Notes: generated by a model from the letters alone, not told the origin. A stretch of 64,000 bases of DNA from Anaerofustis butyriciformans (GCF_036289385.1 NZ_JAYFFH010000005.1:102996-166995); one strand, 5' to 3'; counted from the stretch's first letter, positions 1-9,183 are shown. Program-made: numbers and translations.

Positions 1-1
1 G

Positions 2-1204
2 GATAGGAAAAAAGAAAAAGTTCAAGAAGGTGTAATTCTATTAATTTTAGCCATAGTTATAGGAGTTGTTATATATGTAACGCAGAAGCTTTTTAGTAAA
101 AAGCTTCCTCCAAATATATTAACTATACTTTTACTTTGTGCTGTGGCTTTACTTATTTTAAATTTAATAATTTATTTTATATGGGGTAAAGATAAAAAGG
201 TTAATCAAGAAATAGCCGTTTATCCTCCAAGTGGTATGGATGGATTTGTTGCAGGATATTTAGATACAGGAGAAGTTCAAAGTAATCATTATGTATCCTT
301 GATACTGTCCCTTGCAATAAAAAAATATATTAGTATTTTTAAAGATATAGATGGAAAAATTATAATAAAGAAAATAAAAGAATTAGATAAATACACAACG
401 AAGTTTGAAAGATTTATATATAAAATTCTTTTTAAAGGGAATAGAAATTCTGTTAGCAGCAAGGAATTGTTTGAAAATGAAGGACATTATTTTTCTAGAA
501 TGGAAAATATTATAAATAATTCCTACTCTAAAGATAGTAATATTGAAGATAAAACATCAAGATTTTTTAGAAGATTGACAGGTGTATTATTTGCAATTCT
601 TCTTATTGCGTCATTCATAATATATTCTTACTTTGCTTTTAGAGCATTAAGATTTAGAGTTGCTTTTACAATATTATTATTGATTTTAGCGGGATTTATG
701 TATTATCTATTGTCCCATTTGATTGTTGCATATCAAACGAGCAGCAGTACGTATATAAAATATGCAGTTCTAGTTACAAGCATATTTATACTATGTGGTA
801 ATATATCAGTTCCTTACTTTTCAATTCACTACAGTAATGTTGGTATTATGTTTGTTTGCCAACTTAACTTGTTACTGTTATGTGTTATTGTAAATGGGTT
901 TATATTTAAAAGAAGTGAACACTTAAGCTATGTGATATCACAGCTTAGCGGGTTTAAAAATAATTTGAGCCAATTTGATAAGGAAAATATTATATCTCTA
1001 TACAATAATGATAGAGAATACTTTTTTGAAATACTTCCGTACTTGTTTTCTTTGGAACTATCAATAATTCTTTTTGATGAAAATGAGGAAAAAATTGAAA
1101 TGCCTTATTTCTATTCAGTTTATGATGAAAGAAAAGAAATTTCATTGAATGATTTTAACAACGATATGGATATACTTGATGATGCAATCATTCATTCATA
1201 TTAA
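2..1204 (+). CDS. DUF2207-type membrane protein, 5' end outside window
   Basis: The open frame runs without a stop from base 2, so the gene starts left of the window and only its C-terminal ~400 residues are seen. Near the start are two hydrophobic stretches, followed by the YPPSGMDGFVAGYL segment and a following Leu/Ile-rich helix that match the core of DUF2207 (predicted membrane protein) domains. Further membrane segments lie around the middle (LTGVLFAILLIASFIIYSYF and the stretches after it). The biochemical function of the family is unknown. It converges on hprK and ends in a shared bidirectional terminator. Internal ATG codons, such as the one at 143, are not real starts because coding continues upstream of them. 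Confidence 0.75.
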   Translation, partial: DRKKEKVQEGVILLILAIVIGVVIYVTQKLFSKKLPPNILTILLLCAVALLILNLIIYFIWGKDKKVNQEIAVYPPSGMDGFVAGYLDTGEVQSNHYVSLILSLAIKKYISIFKDIDGKIIIKKIKELDKYTTKFERFIYKILFKGNRNSVSSKELFENEGHYFSRMENIINNSYSKDSNIEDKTSRFFRRLTGVLFAILLIASFIIYSYFAFRALRFRVAFTILLLILAGFMYYLLSHLIVAYQTSSSTYIKYAVLVTSIFILCGNISVPYFSIHYSNVGIMFVCQLNLLLLCVIVNGFIFKRSEHLSYVISQLSGFKNNLSQFDKENIISLYNNDREYFFEILPYLFSLELSIILFDENEEKIEMPYFYSVYDERKEISLNDFNNDMDILDDAIIHSY

Positions 1205-1210
1205 AAATAA

Positions 1211-1245
1211 AAAGACTTACATAAAATGTAAGTCTTTATTTTTTT
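1211..1245. terminator. Bidirectional intrinsic terminator
   Basis: Twelve-base-pair perfect stem at 1211-1222 and 1226-1237 with a 3-base loop, T-rich on the plus side and A-rich on the other. It ends both the DUF2207 gene and the convergent hprK; the hprK stop codon (1236-1238) lies in the stem. Confidence 0.85.
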
Positions 1246-2174
1246 ACTTTTTTCGCATTTGCATTATTATAAGTTTCTATTCTTTCACAGAAAACTTTAC
1301 CTGCATTATAATCCATTTCGTTTACACGATAATTTCTTGCTATTGTTTCTATTATAACAGCCATATTTCTTCCCGGTCTAACAGGTACTGTTAATTTATC
1401 AAGAGAAACATCAAGTAATTCTTCTTTTTGATATTCTGTACCTAATCTTTCATAATGTTTTTCATTGTTCCAATGTTCGAGTCTAACTATTAATTCTATA
1501 TCAACTTTATCTTTTATTGCACCCATTCCAAATAAAGCCTTTACATCAATAATACCAACTCCTCTTATTTCCATAAAATATTGTAATATTTCAGGACAAG
1601 AACCTTCTAAAGTATTGATGTTTAATCTTTTAATTTCTACTAAATCATCGCATACAAGTCGGTGACCTCTTTGAACAAGTTCAAGTGCTATTTCACTTTT
1701 ACCTATACCACTTTCACCTTCAAGTAATATACCTACACCTAAAACTTCAACAAGAACACCATGTAGCTGCATTTTAGGAGCAAATAGGTCTTCTAAAAAT
1801 GCTACTGTTTTATTTATACTTAAGTTTGTATTGAAGTTACTTCTTATAAGTATAACGTGTTCTTCTCTTGCAATTTTAACAAATTCATCATATTCTTTAA
1901 CACCGTTTGTTAGTACTACACATGGAATGTCATGCTTAAATAATGCTCTTATTCTATTTTCTCTAACTTGAGGTGTAAGATGTTTTAAATAAGCATTTTC
2001 TGTATTTCCAATTATTTGCACTCTGTCATTATCAAAGTATTCAAAAAATCCCGTTAATTGTATTCCCGGTCTTGTTAAAAAGGGTGTGTTTAGTCTGATA
2101 TTTTTCCTAAAATCACTGTATAATATTTCGCCTTCAAGATTCTTACAAAATTCTTCTAAAGATGCTCTTTTCAT
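1236..2174 (-). CDS. hprK: HPr kinase/phosphorylase
   Basis: HPr kinase/phosphorylase phosphorylates and dephosphorylates Ser-46 of HPr, the PTS phosphocarrier, and so sets carbon catabolite control in low-GC Gram-positives. The 312 residues match the family length. Visible marks are HGVLVEV (138-144), the Walker A loop GESGIGKS (153-160), and the signature MEIRGVGIIDV in the C-terminal domain. The N-terminal half is the usual regulatory domain. The start ATG overlaps the stop of the upstream HAD gene by one base (TAATG), implying translational coupling. The family and role are certain; the physiological link to the HAD partner is inferred from the coupling only. Confidence 0.95.
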   Translation of the reverse strand: MKRASLEEFCKNLEGEILYSDFRKNIRLNTPFLTRPGIQLTGFFEYFDNDRVQIIGNTENAYLKHLTPQVRENRIRALFKHDIPCVVLTNGVKEYDEFVKIAREEHVILIRSNFNTNLSINKTVAFLEDLFAPKMQLHGVLVEVLGVGILLEGESGIGKSEIALELVQRGHRLVCDDLVEIKRLNINTLEGSCPEILQYFMEIRGVGIIDVKALFGMGAIKDKVDIELIVRLEHWNNEKHYERLGTEYQKEELLDVSLDKLTVPVRPGRNMAVIIETIARNYRVNEMDYNAGKVFCERIETYNNANAKKVKK

Positions 2175-2998
2175 TATTCCTTACCTAACATATATTTATT
2201 TATAATATAAGCAACGCCTTCTTCGTCATTGCTTGGTGCAACTATATCTGCAATTTTTAATACGTCTTTGTGTGCATTTTTCATTGCAACTCCGAGGGAA
2301 GCATATTCAATCATCGGTATATCGTTTAATCCATCCCCGATTCCTATTGTGTCTTCATGTTTTATGTTATAAGCCTTTGCTACTTGTTTTATAGCTTCTG
2401 CTTTATTTGCATTTTTATGAGTAAATTCAAGTAAAAAACTTTGACTTGTAGCACTTATAGCATTTGTACCTTGTAAAAGCTCTTTACTGTAAGGAATGTG
2501 CTCTTCTTCTACTTTTTCAGGATCATCCTGCCATAAAAGTTTTGCTATTTTGTTGTCTTTATCGTCAAAATAACTCAAATCATCGCCTATGTATAAAACT
2601 TCATCTTTATAGTTTGAATTATCCAAGTAATGTTTTGTATGCCTATTTTTTTCATTAAATGCAATTTTTCCGTCTAATGTCCAAATTATTACGCCGACAT
2701 TTCTTTTGCATCCTTCTTTATAAGTTAAAATGGCATCTTCTTTATCTAAACCTTTTTGATATAAAACCTTACCGTTTTTTCCGCTTAATATTTGTGCACC
2801 ATTGTAACAAGCAAGAGGCATATCAATATCAAGTTGATCTGTTATAAGGTCTAATGTTACGGGAGCTCTTCCCGAACATAGCATAATTACAATTCCATTG
2901 TCAGAAGCTTCTTTAAGAACTTCTTTTGTGTTTTCTGTTAGAATTCTTTTTGAATTAATTAAAGTTCCATCGATGTCTGTTGCTATTAATTTGTACAT
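2174..2998 (-). CDS. Cof-type HAD-IIB family phosphatase
   Basis: A 274-residue haloacid-dehalogenase-superfamily hydrolase of the Cof/YkrA type. Motif I is DIDGT (residues 8-12) with the nucleophilic Asp, motif II is the CSGR segment near residue 42, and motif IV is GDGLNDIPMIEYA near the C-terminus, with the large type IIB cap between. Such enzymes dephosphorylate small metabolites (sugar phosphates, FMN, pyridoxal phosphate); the substrate cannot be told from sequence. It is first in a two-gene unit with hprK, its stop overlapping the hprK start. Its own upstream region has only a modest GAGAG ribosome-binding site. Confidence 0.85.
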   Translation of the reverse strand: MYKLIATDIDGTLINSKRILTENTKEVLKEASDNGIVIMLCSGRAPVTLDLITDQLDIDMPLACYNGAQILSGKNGKVLYQKGLDKEDAILTYKEGCKRNVGVIIWTLDGKIAFNEKNRHTKHYLDNSNYKDEVLYIGDDLSYFDDKDNKIAKLLWQDDPEKVEEEHIPYSKELLQGTNAISATSQSFLLEFTHKNANKAEAIKQVAKAYNIKHEDTIGIGDGLNDIPMIEYASLGVAMKNAHKDVLKIADIVAPSNDEEGVAYIINKYMLGKE

Positions 2999-3155
2999 AT
3001 TTTTCTCTCTTTCAAAAAAGTTAATATATTGTTATTCCATGTTTATTTTATATTATTTATTTTTTTTTTACAATAGCAATATTCAATATTAAATAAAGAG
3101 TAATTTAATTATTTTGTGTTAAAATTAATAAAAAGAGTATATAAGAGGATTATAA

Positions 3156-3791
3156 ATGATAGATTTGACAATTAACATTGAAAATGATATGCAGGTTTAC
3201 CCATCTGACCCAAATACAATTATAAAAAAGTGTTTTTCTTATGAAGATGATGGATGTTTGGTAAATAATATTTCTTTTTCTTCTCACTGCGGAACTCATA
3301 TTGATTTTCCTTCTCATTTTATAAAAGGTGGTAAGAATGCAGATGATTATAAAATTGATGATTTTATAGGCAAAGGCTTTGTAATTGATATAAGTTATAA
3401 AAAAGATAATGAGATAATTTATGTTAAAGATATAAGTAAATATGAAGAAGATATATTAAAAACAGATGTTTTGATTTTTAAAACAGGATATTCAAAATAT
3501 TATAATACTGACAGATATTTAAAACATCCTTATTTAGATATTGAAACTGTAAAATATTTATGTAATAAGGATATTAAAATTTGTGGTATTGATTGTTTTG
3601 GATTTGATGCAACATTTGAAGATAAAGGCTTTGATGCTCATAATATTTTTTTATCAAACGGTGTATTATTGGTTGAAAATTTAACAGGGCTTAATAAGTT
3701 AGTTAGTGGAGTAACGTATGATTTTTATTTTATTCCTCTTAAGCTAAAAGGTTTGGAAGCTTGTCCTATTAGAGCCTTTGTAAAAGAATAG
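3156..3791 (+). CDS. Cyclase family protein (KynB-like metal-dependent hydrolase)
   Basis: A 211-residue member of the cyclase/arylformamidase family (PF04199). The metal-binding signature HCGTHIDFPSHF is intact around residues 44-55, and a later GIDCFGFDA segment matches the second conserved block. Relatives hydrolyse N-formylkynurenine, isatin or related amides, but most clostridial copies are uncharacterised, so the substrate is open. It starts at ATG after an AGAGG site and is followed 13 bases later by a phosphosugar mutase with its own GGAG site, so the two are probably cotranscribed. There is no tryptophan-degradation gene nearby to support a kynurenine role. Confidence 0.75.
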   Translation: MIDLTINIENDMQVYPSDPNTIIKKCFSYEDDGCLVNNISFSSHCGTHIDFPSHFIKGGKNADDYKIDDFIGKGFVIDISYKKDNEIIYVKDISKYEEDILKTDVLIFKTGYSKYYNTDRYLKHPYLDIETVKYLCNKDIKICGIDCFGFDATFEDKGFDAHNIFLSNGVLLVENLTGLNKLVSGVTYDFYFIPLKLKGLEACPIRAFVKE

Positions 3792-3804
3792 AAGGAGAGA
3801 AAAA

Positions 3805-5523
3805 ATGGATTATATAAAAGAATATAATAGATTTTTAAATAGCAGTATAATAAATAAAGAAGATAAAGAAGAACTTTTAAATATTAAAGATGATGAAAAA
3901 GAAAAAGAGTATAGATTTTCAAAACTTCTTGATTTTGGAACTGCGGGACTTAGAGGTGTTATGGGTATTGGAATAAATATGATGAATATATATACCATAA
4001 GGCACACTACATTTTCTCTTGGAAAAGTTATTTTAAATGAAGGAGAAGAAAAAAGAGGCGTTGTTATTTGCCATGACCCGAGAAATAATTCTGATAAATT
4101 TGCTCTTGAAGCAGCTCTTACTCTATGTAATATGGGTATAAAAGTTTATTTGTTTGATGACCTTAGACCAACGCCGGAGCTTTCTTTTGCTATAAGACAT
4201 CTTAAAGCAATTTCAGGAATAAATATAACAGCTTCACATAATACAAAGGAATATAACGGATATAAAGTTTATTGGGAAGACGGAGCTCAGCTTTCTCCAG
4301 ATATGGCATATAAAGTTCATGAGAATATGATAAAGATAGATGTTTTAAGTGATATTAAAATTATGGAAAAAGACGAAGCTGTAAAAAAGGGACTACTTAA
4401 AATTATTGGAGAAGATATTGATAATCTTTATTTGGAAAAAGTGTTATCAGAAAGCGAGTATTCAAAATATACAGTAAAACATAAAGATGATTTTAAAGTA
4501 GTATATACACCTTTTCATGGGTGTGGATATAAATTTGTGCCATATGTGCTTTCAAAAATAGGGCTAGATAATATTATAAAAGTTGAAAGTCAAATGGTTT
4601 TAGACGGAAATTTCTCAACGGTTAAATCTCCAAATCCGGAAAATGCAGAGGGGTTTAGTGATGCTATTAAGGTTGCTAAAAAAAATAATGCAAATATAAT
4701 AATAGGAACTGATCCTGATGCAGACAGAGTAGGGGTTATGGCAAAAGATAAAGACGGAGAATATAAAGTTATAACCGGTAATCAAGTCGGAGCTTTGCTT
4801 CTTGAATATATAATAATGGCAAAGAAAGAAAAGGGAGAGTTTGAAAACAATTTTGCAGTTACAAAAAGTATTGTAACTACAAATATAGTTGATGAAATAT
4901 GTAAAAAGAATAACGTTAAACTTTATGAAGTTTTAACAGGCTTTAAATTTGTAGGTAAAAAAATAAAAGAAATAGAAGAAGAGGGAAGATACAAATTTAT
5001 ATATGGCTTTGAAGAAAGTATAGGTTATTTGAAGGGAAGTTATGCAAGGGATAAAGACGGAATAGTTACATCAATGCTCGTTTGTGAAATGGCTTGTTAC
5101 TATTATGATAAAGGAATGGATTTATTTGATGCTCTAAACTGCTTATATGAAAAATACGGTTACTTCGATGAGCTAACTGAAAGTATTTATATGGAAGGTT
5201 TAGATGGAGAAGAGAGAATAAAAAATATAGGGGTAAAATTAAGAAAAGATATTCCTACAAATTTTAGTGGTACTAATGTAATAAGAGTAAGAGATTATCA
5301 AAACCATATCATTATAAATTTAAAAACAGGAGAAAAAGAAAAGCTTAATGAAGTTACTTCTGATGTTTTGTTTTTTGAACTTGAAGATGGATGCGATATA
5401 ATTTGTCGTCCAAGCGGAACTGAACCAAAAATAAAATTATATATTTTATCAAAAGGAAGTTCTGTGAAAGATGCAAAAAATAAATCTAGAAAATATATGA
5501 AATCAATCAAAGAAATGATTTAA
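3805..5523 (+). CDS. Phosphoglucomutase/phosphomannomutase family (PgcA-like)
   Basis: Alpha-D-phosphohexomutase of 572 residues, the length of PgcA-type alpha-phosphoglucomutases that interconvert glucose-6-P and glucose-1-P for UDP-glucose and polymer synthesis. All four signatures are present: the phosphoserine loop TASHNTKEYNGYK (Ser about 144), the Mg-binding GTDPDADRVG, the sugar-binding GFEESIGY and the phosphate-binding RPSGTEPKIK near the C-terminus. The SHNT (rather than SHNP) serine loop is as in the PgcA/PGM2 branch. It probably shares a message with the upstream cyclase. Cytoplasmic; the mutase assignment is firm, preferred sugar is inferred. Confidence 0.9.
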   Translation: MDYIKEYNRFLNSSIINKEDKEELLNIKDDEKEKEYRFSKLLDFGTAGLRGVMGIGINMMNIYTIRHTTFSLGKVILNEGEEKRGVVICHDPRNNSDKFALEAALTLCNMGIKVYLFDDLRPTPELSFAIRHLKAISGINITASHNTKEYNGYKVYWEDGAQLSPDMAYKVHENMIKIDVLSDIKIMEKDEAVKKGLLKIIGEDIDNLYLEKVLSESEYSKYTVKHKDDFKVVYTPFHGCGYKFVPYVLSKIGLDNIIKVESQMVLDGNFSTVKSPNPENAEGFSDAIKVAKKNNANIIIGTDPDADRVGVMAKDKDGEYKVITGNQVGALLLEYIIMAKKEKGEFENNFAVTKSIVTTNIVDEICKKNNVKLYEVLTGFKFVGKKIKEIEEEGRYKFIYGFEESIGYLKGSYARDKDGIVTSMLVCEMACYYYDKGMDLFDALNCLYEKYGYFDELTESIYMEGLDGEERIKNIGVKLRKDIPTNFSGTNVIRVRDYQNHIIINLKTGEKEKLNEVTSDVLFFELEDGCDIICRPSGTEPKIKLYILSKGSSVKDAKNKSRKYMKSIKEMI

Positions 5524-5617
5524 AAACACCGATGAAACGAAAAGTTGCATTATTATAATTATGGGTAGCAGACTTTTAATGTGCTTTTTTATATGATTAT
5601 AAAAAAGGAGGCATAGT

Positions 5618-6001
5618 ATGAATTTTGGAGAAAAATTAAAAAGTCTTAGAATTAAAAATGAATACTCTCAGGAAACTTTAGCAGAAATGATTAATGTTTC
5701 AAGGCAGGCTGTTACTAAATGGGAAAATGGAAATGGAATGCCCGATATAGAAAATTTAAAATTAATAGCTGATATTTTTGATGTAACAATAGATTCTCTT
5801 GTTAGAGATGAAGAGGAAATTGAAACATTAGATGAAAGTTTTTGTTTTAATTTTGCTTTTTATACGGGGATTATTTTCTTTTGTATAGGATTTTTATTAA
5901 ATAGTTTTTTGGATGCAGTTGATATTATTTTCTTCCCCATAGTAGGAGGAATTATAGGCTATATTTTAGGCATTTTAATTATTAAGTATAAGGAATTATA
6001 A
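5618..6001 (+). CDS. XRE-family regulator with C-terminal membrane segments
   Basis: A 127-residue protein with a Cro/C1-type helix-turn-helix over residues about 5-60 (SQETLAEMINVSRQAVTKWENG) and then two hydrophobic segments (about 78-95 and 100-122). This architecture, an HTH tethered to a short membrane tail, is common in clostridia and suggests a membrane-associated regulator or one responding to envelope state. It has a strong AAAGGAGG site. It stands alone between the mutase and the convergent Mg2+ pump, so its targets are unknown; autoregulation is a guess. Confidence 0.8.
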   Translation: MNFGEKLKSLRIKNEYSQETLAEMINVSRQAVTKWENGNGMPDIENLKLIADIFDVTIDSLVRDEEEIETLDESFCFNFAFYTGIIFFCIGFLLNSFLDAVDIIFFPIVGGIIGYILGILIIKYKEL

Positions 6002-6031
6002 GAACTCAGACAAAAGTCTGAGTTCTTTTTT
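6001..6031. terminator. Bidirectional terminator between XRE gene and mgtA
   Basis: Eleven-base-pair perfect stem (6001-6011 with 6016-6026), AAAA loop, six T residues after it on the plus strand and an A-tract on the other side. It serves both convergent genes. Confidence 0.9.
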
Positions 6032-8735
6032 ATAACCATTCGTTGTATTTTTTTATGTATAATTTTTTTATAAAAGTTACAAGTAAAATATATGAGAGTA
6101 TAACACCAATCAAAAATACAAAATAAACTATAGGTAAGCTTGTAAGTCCTATTGATTTTCCAATAAAAGTGAAAGGAATTATTGTAAGTAAAGCTATTCC
6201 CATAAATGTTGTAAATGTTAATATTTTTGATGCTCTGCTTTGAATAAAAGGTATCTTTGGAGTTCTTATCATATGTATAACAAGTGTTTGGCTCCACATT
6301 GATTCTATAAACCATCCTGATTGGAATAAAGAAATAAACATGATTTGCGCTGAGCTATTTAAACTCGCATAATTACCACCCATTACAAGAGGACATATGA
6401 TAAAGTACATAACTATGTATGTTATTATATCAAATACTGAACTTGTAGGTCCTATCCAAAGCATGAATTTACTTATTGATGATGCATCCCATGTCTTTGG
6501 TTTTAAGATGAACTCTTCATCAACATTATCCCAAGGAATTGTTGTGCAAGATAAATCATATATAAAGTTTAATAATATCAAATGTATTGAAGCCATTGGA
6601 AGAAATGGTAAAAATGCACTTGCAAATAATACAGAGAACATATTCCCAAAGTTTGATGATGCTGTCATTTTGATGTATTTTATCATGTTTGCATATGTTT
6701 TTCTTCCTTGTATGATTCCTTTTTCTAAAACCATTAAATCTTTTTTTAGTAAAATTACATTTGCTGATTCTTTTGCTATATCAACGGCAGTGTCAACAGA
6801 GATACCAACATCGCTTTCTTTCATTGAAATTGCATCGTTTATTCCATCTCCCATATATCCAACACTATGTCCGTTTTCTCTTAAGATCCTTATAATTCTT
6901 GATTTTTGTTCAGGAGAAAGTTTTACAAAAATATTTGTTATTTCTGCTTTTTTCTTAAGCTCTATATCAGAGATTTTTTCAAGATCTTCACCTGTAATGA
7001 TATTTGTTATTTTAATTCCTACTTTTGAGCAAATATATTTTGTTACTTGTTCGTTATCTCCTGTTAGAATTTTTACATCAACGCCATATTTCTTTAAGGC
7101 TTTGATTGCACCTTTTGTTGATTCTTTTGGTGGATCAAGAAAAGCAAGGTAACCTATTAAAACCATATCTTTTTCGTCTTTTACGCTAAAAGCACCAACT
7201 CCTGAAGGATTGTTTTTTTGAGCTATTCCAAGAACTCTCATTCCTTTTTCGTTTAATTCTTTTACTTTTTTGATTACATTTTCTTTCATTTCGTTGGTTA
7301 AGCTTAAGACTTTTCCTTCATATTCAACATGAGAAGATATGTTTAGCATTTCTTCTATTGCACCTTTTGTAATCATTTGAGTTTTGTCTTTTTTATCTTT
7401 TATTACAACACTCATTCTGCGTCTTTCAAAATCGAAAGGAATCTCATCAACTTTTATATAATCTTTTTCAAGATTTTTTAAATATTCTTGTGTTTTTGAT
7501 AATTCCTTTGTTCTTTCGATTATAGCTCTATCCATTAGATTTTTTAAACCTGTTTGATAGTAGCTGTTTAAAAAAGCATGACGTAAAATTCTGTCGTCTT
7601 CTTTTCCTTTTATATCTAAATGATATTCAAGTTCAACTTTATCTTTTGTTAAGGTTCCTGTTTTATCTGTACAAAGAATGTCAATAGAACCTAAGTTTTG
7701 AATTGCGTTTAAATCTTTAATAATTACATCGTCTTTGCTCATTTGTGTAGCTCCTTTTGCAAGACATGATGTAACTATCATAGGTAACATTTCCGGTGTT
7801 AATCCAACTGCAATGGAAACAGCAAATAATAATGCTCCTGTCCAATCAGCTTTTGTTATTCCATTTATGAAAAAAACAATAGGAACCATTATAAGCATAA
7901 ATCTAATTAAAAGATATGATACGGAATTTACGCCTTTTTCAAATGTAGTTTTAACAGGTTTATTCATAAGCTCTTTTGCCGTAAATCCAAGCATTGTATC
8001 GTTGCCTGTTGTAATAACAATACCTTTTGCGCTTCCACTTATTACATTGCTTCCCATAAAAGCAAGATTATCCATTTGTAGTATAGATGTTTTTTCATTA
8101 TTTACTTTTGAAGTTTTTTCTATTGCTTCGCTTTCTCCTGTAAGAGCAGATTGACTTACAAATAAATCTTTTGCTTCTATAATTCTTATGTCTGCAGGTA
8201 TCATATCGCCTGCAGATAAATGAATTATATCGCCTTGAACGATGTCTTCCATTGGGATTTCTTTTTTTCCATTTTCAATTCTTTCAATACAGGCTGTACT
8301 GCAAATCATATTTGATAGTTTTTTTGCCGCATTGTTGCTTTTAGTTTCTTGTATATAACGAAGTATTCCTGAAATCATAACCATTAATGTTATTATGATT
8401 ACAGTAATGGGATTTTTATCTCCCGGAGCAGCTAATATTATATCTGTAAAGGTTGAAACAACAGCAAGCATTAATAAAATTAATGTAAAAGGATTTATAA
8501 ATGCCTTAAAAATTTTTGTTATGATTAATTCTTCTTTGTTTTTTGTTATTATGTTTTTTCCGTTTTCTTCAAGTAATTCGTTTGCCTTAATATTTTTTAA
8601 TCCATTATTTGATGAATTAAAAAATTTTATTACATCTTTAGTTTCATTGTTTGCCGCAAATAATAATTTTTGATTTACATCATCTCTATGAACCATAGAT
8701 GATGTCATTTTTGATTTTAAGATTCTTTCTTTCAT
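6030..8735 (-). CDS. mgtA: Magnesium-translocating P-type ATPase
   Basis: A 901-residue type IIIB P-type ATPase that imports Mg2+ at the cytoplasmic membrane. Seen in order: an N-terminal cation-ATPase domain, TGES actuator loop, the phosphorylation site DKTGTLT (Asp about 357), TGDN and MGDGIND hinge motifs, and a six-helix C-terminal region with NFIYDLSCTTIPWDNVD, a block typical of MgtA/MgtB. The start is supported by a GGAGG site ten bases upstream. Expression is almost certainly controlled by the M-box riboswitch upstream on the same strand, which independently confirms Mg2+ as the substrate. A small ORF lies between riboswitch and gene. Confidence 0.95.
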   Translation of the reverse strand: MKERILKSKMTSSMVHRDDVNQKLLFAANNETKDVIKFFNSSNNGLKNIKANELLEENGKNIITKNKEELIITKIFKAFINPFTLILLMLAVVSTFTDIILAAPGDKNPITVIIITLMVMISGILRYIQETKSNNAAKKLSNMICSTACIERIENGKKEIPMEDIVQGDIIHLSAGDMIPADIRIIEAKDLFVSQSALTGESEAIEKTSKVNNEKTSILQMDNLAFMGSNVISGSAKGIVITTGNDTMLGFTAKELMNKPVKTTFEKGVNSVSYLLIRFMLIMVPIVFFINGITKADWTGALLFAVSIAVGLTPEMLPMIVTSCLAKGATQMSKDDVIIKDLNAIQNLGSIDILCTDKTGTLTKDKVELEYHLDIKGKEDDRILRHAFLNSYYQTGLKNLMDRAIIERTKELSKTQEYLKNLEKDYIKVDEIPFDFERRRMSVVIKDKKDKTQMITKGAIEEMLNISSHVEYEGKVLSLTNEMKENVIKKVKELNEKGMRVLGIAQKNNPSGVGAFSVKDEKDMVLIGYLAFLDPPKESTKGAIKALKKYGVDVKILTGDNEQVTKYICSKVGIKITNIITGEDLEKISDIELKKKAEITNIFVKLSPEQKSRIIRILRENGHSVGYMGDGINDAISMKESDVGISVDTAVDIAKESANVILLKKDLMVLEKGIIQGRKTYANMIKYIKMTASSNFGNMFSVLFASAFLPFLPMASIHLILLNFIYDLSCTTIPWDNVDEEFILKPKTWDASSISKFMLWIGPTSSVFDIITYIVMYFIICPLVMGGNYASLNSSAQIMFISLFQSGWFIESMWSQTLVIHMIRTPKIPFIQSRASKILTFTTFMGIALLTIIPFTFIGKSIGLTSLPIVYFVFLIGVILSYILLVTFIKKLYIKKYNEWL

Positions 8736-8808
8736 TGGTCTATTACCTCCATTTTCTTTGTTTTAAAGTAGAATTTAGAGAAAGTAGACACAAAAATAAA
8801 AGATAACG

Positions 8809-8898
8809 TTATAAATAGAAAAATGGCCACTGAAGGAATAAATTTTCTATTAATGCTATTTTTTTATTTTTTGTGTTAATACTGCCTCCAGCGTCCAT
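8809..8898 (-). CDS. Small ORF in the mgtA leader (29 codons)
   Basis: On the minus strand an ATG at 8898 follows an excellent AGAGGTGAAG ribosome-binding site at normal spacing and opens 29 codons ending in TAA at 8809. The translation begins MDAGGSINTKNKKIALIEN and ends LFLQWPFFYL, so a polar Lys-rich first half is followed by a hydrophobic, aromatic C-terminus. It lies after the M-box terminator and 73 bases before mgtA, so it is made only when the riboswitch lets transcription through. It could be a small membrane-interacting partner of the pump (functionally like MgtS or MgtR, with no sequence similarity claimed) or a leader peptide. I do not recognise it. Confidence 0.55.
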   Translation of the reverse strand: MDAGGSINTKNKKIALIENLFLQWPFFYL

Positions 8899-8934
8899 TT
8901 TCTTCACCTCTTTCCTTTTTTATCCGGATAAATA

Positions 8935-8970
8935 AAAAATCTTATACAAGCTCAAAGGTTTGTATAAGAT
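8935..8970 (-). terminator. M-box expression-platform terminator
   Basis: Minus-strand hairpin with an 11-bp stem (8939-8949 with 8960-8970) followed by a T-rich run. Its arm and loop contain AAGCTCAAA (plus 8948-8956), whose exact complement TTTGAGCTT lies at plus 8993-9001 at the 3' edge of the aptamer. Pairing of the two would form the antiterminator. Confidence 0.85.
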
Positions 8971-8989
8971 ATACTTCAATATTTTATAG

Positions 8990-9131
8990 CCGTTTGAGCT
9001 TTAACTCTGCAGGGCGGTGAAACTGTATTATGTTATACCTTGTTTTCGATATAACCTGTTCAAACCAACGCATGATGTCTCCATCATTTTGCGGCAACAG
9101 TCCATATCCCTGTAGTAGCCTTACCTACCGG
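8990..9131 (-). ncRNA. M-box (ykoK leader) Mg2+ riboswitch aptamer
   Basis: Read on the minus strand the leader contains the conserved M-box blocks in order: GGTAGGTAAGGCTAC, GGGATATGGACTGTTGCCGCAA, the GATGGAGACATC stem, and at the 3' side CCGCCCTGCAG and GTTAAAGCTCAAACGG. The aptamer ends (CCG and CGG) can close helix P1. M-box RNAs bind several Mg2+ ions; with high Mg2+ the aptamer is compact and transcription stops at the following hairpin. The gene downstream is an Mg2+ P-type ATPase, as expected. Boundaries are good to a few bases. Confidence 0.93.
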
Positions 9132-9154
9132 ATTTATTTAATTTACATTTTGGG

Positions 9155-9183
9155 ATTATACTCTCGTGTTTTTATTTTGTCAA
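9155..9183 (-). promoter_or_regulatory. Sigma-A promoter of the M-box/mgtA transcript
   Basis: Minus strand TTGACA (9178-9183) and TATAAT (9155-9160) separated by exactly 17 bases, both perfect consensus, about 24 bases upstream of the aptamer. Confidence 0.9.

Noticed and set aside
5524..5617. Weak hairpin with T-run after the phosphosugar mutase
   Set aside because: The GCATTA/TAATG pairing needs a bulge and a very large loop and the alternative AGCA/TGCT stem is only four pairs, so I do not call a terminator.
6397..7152. Long open frame antisense to mgtA
   Set aside because: It lies opposite conserved ATPase coding sequence, lacks a ribosome-binding site and gives no recognisable domain; it is a shadow frame.
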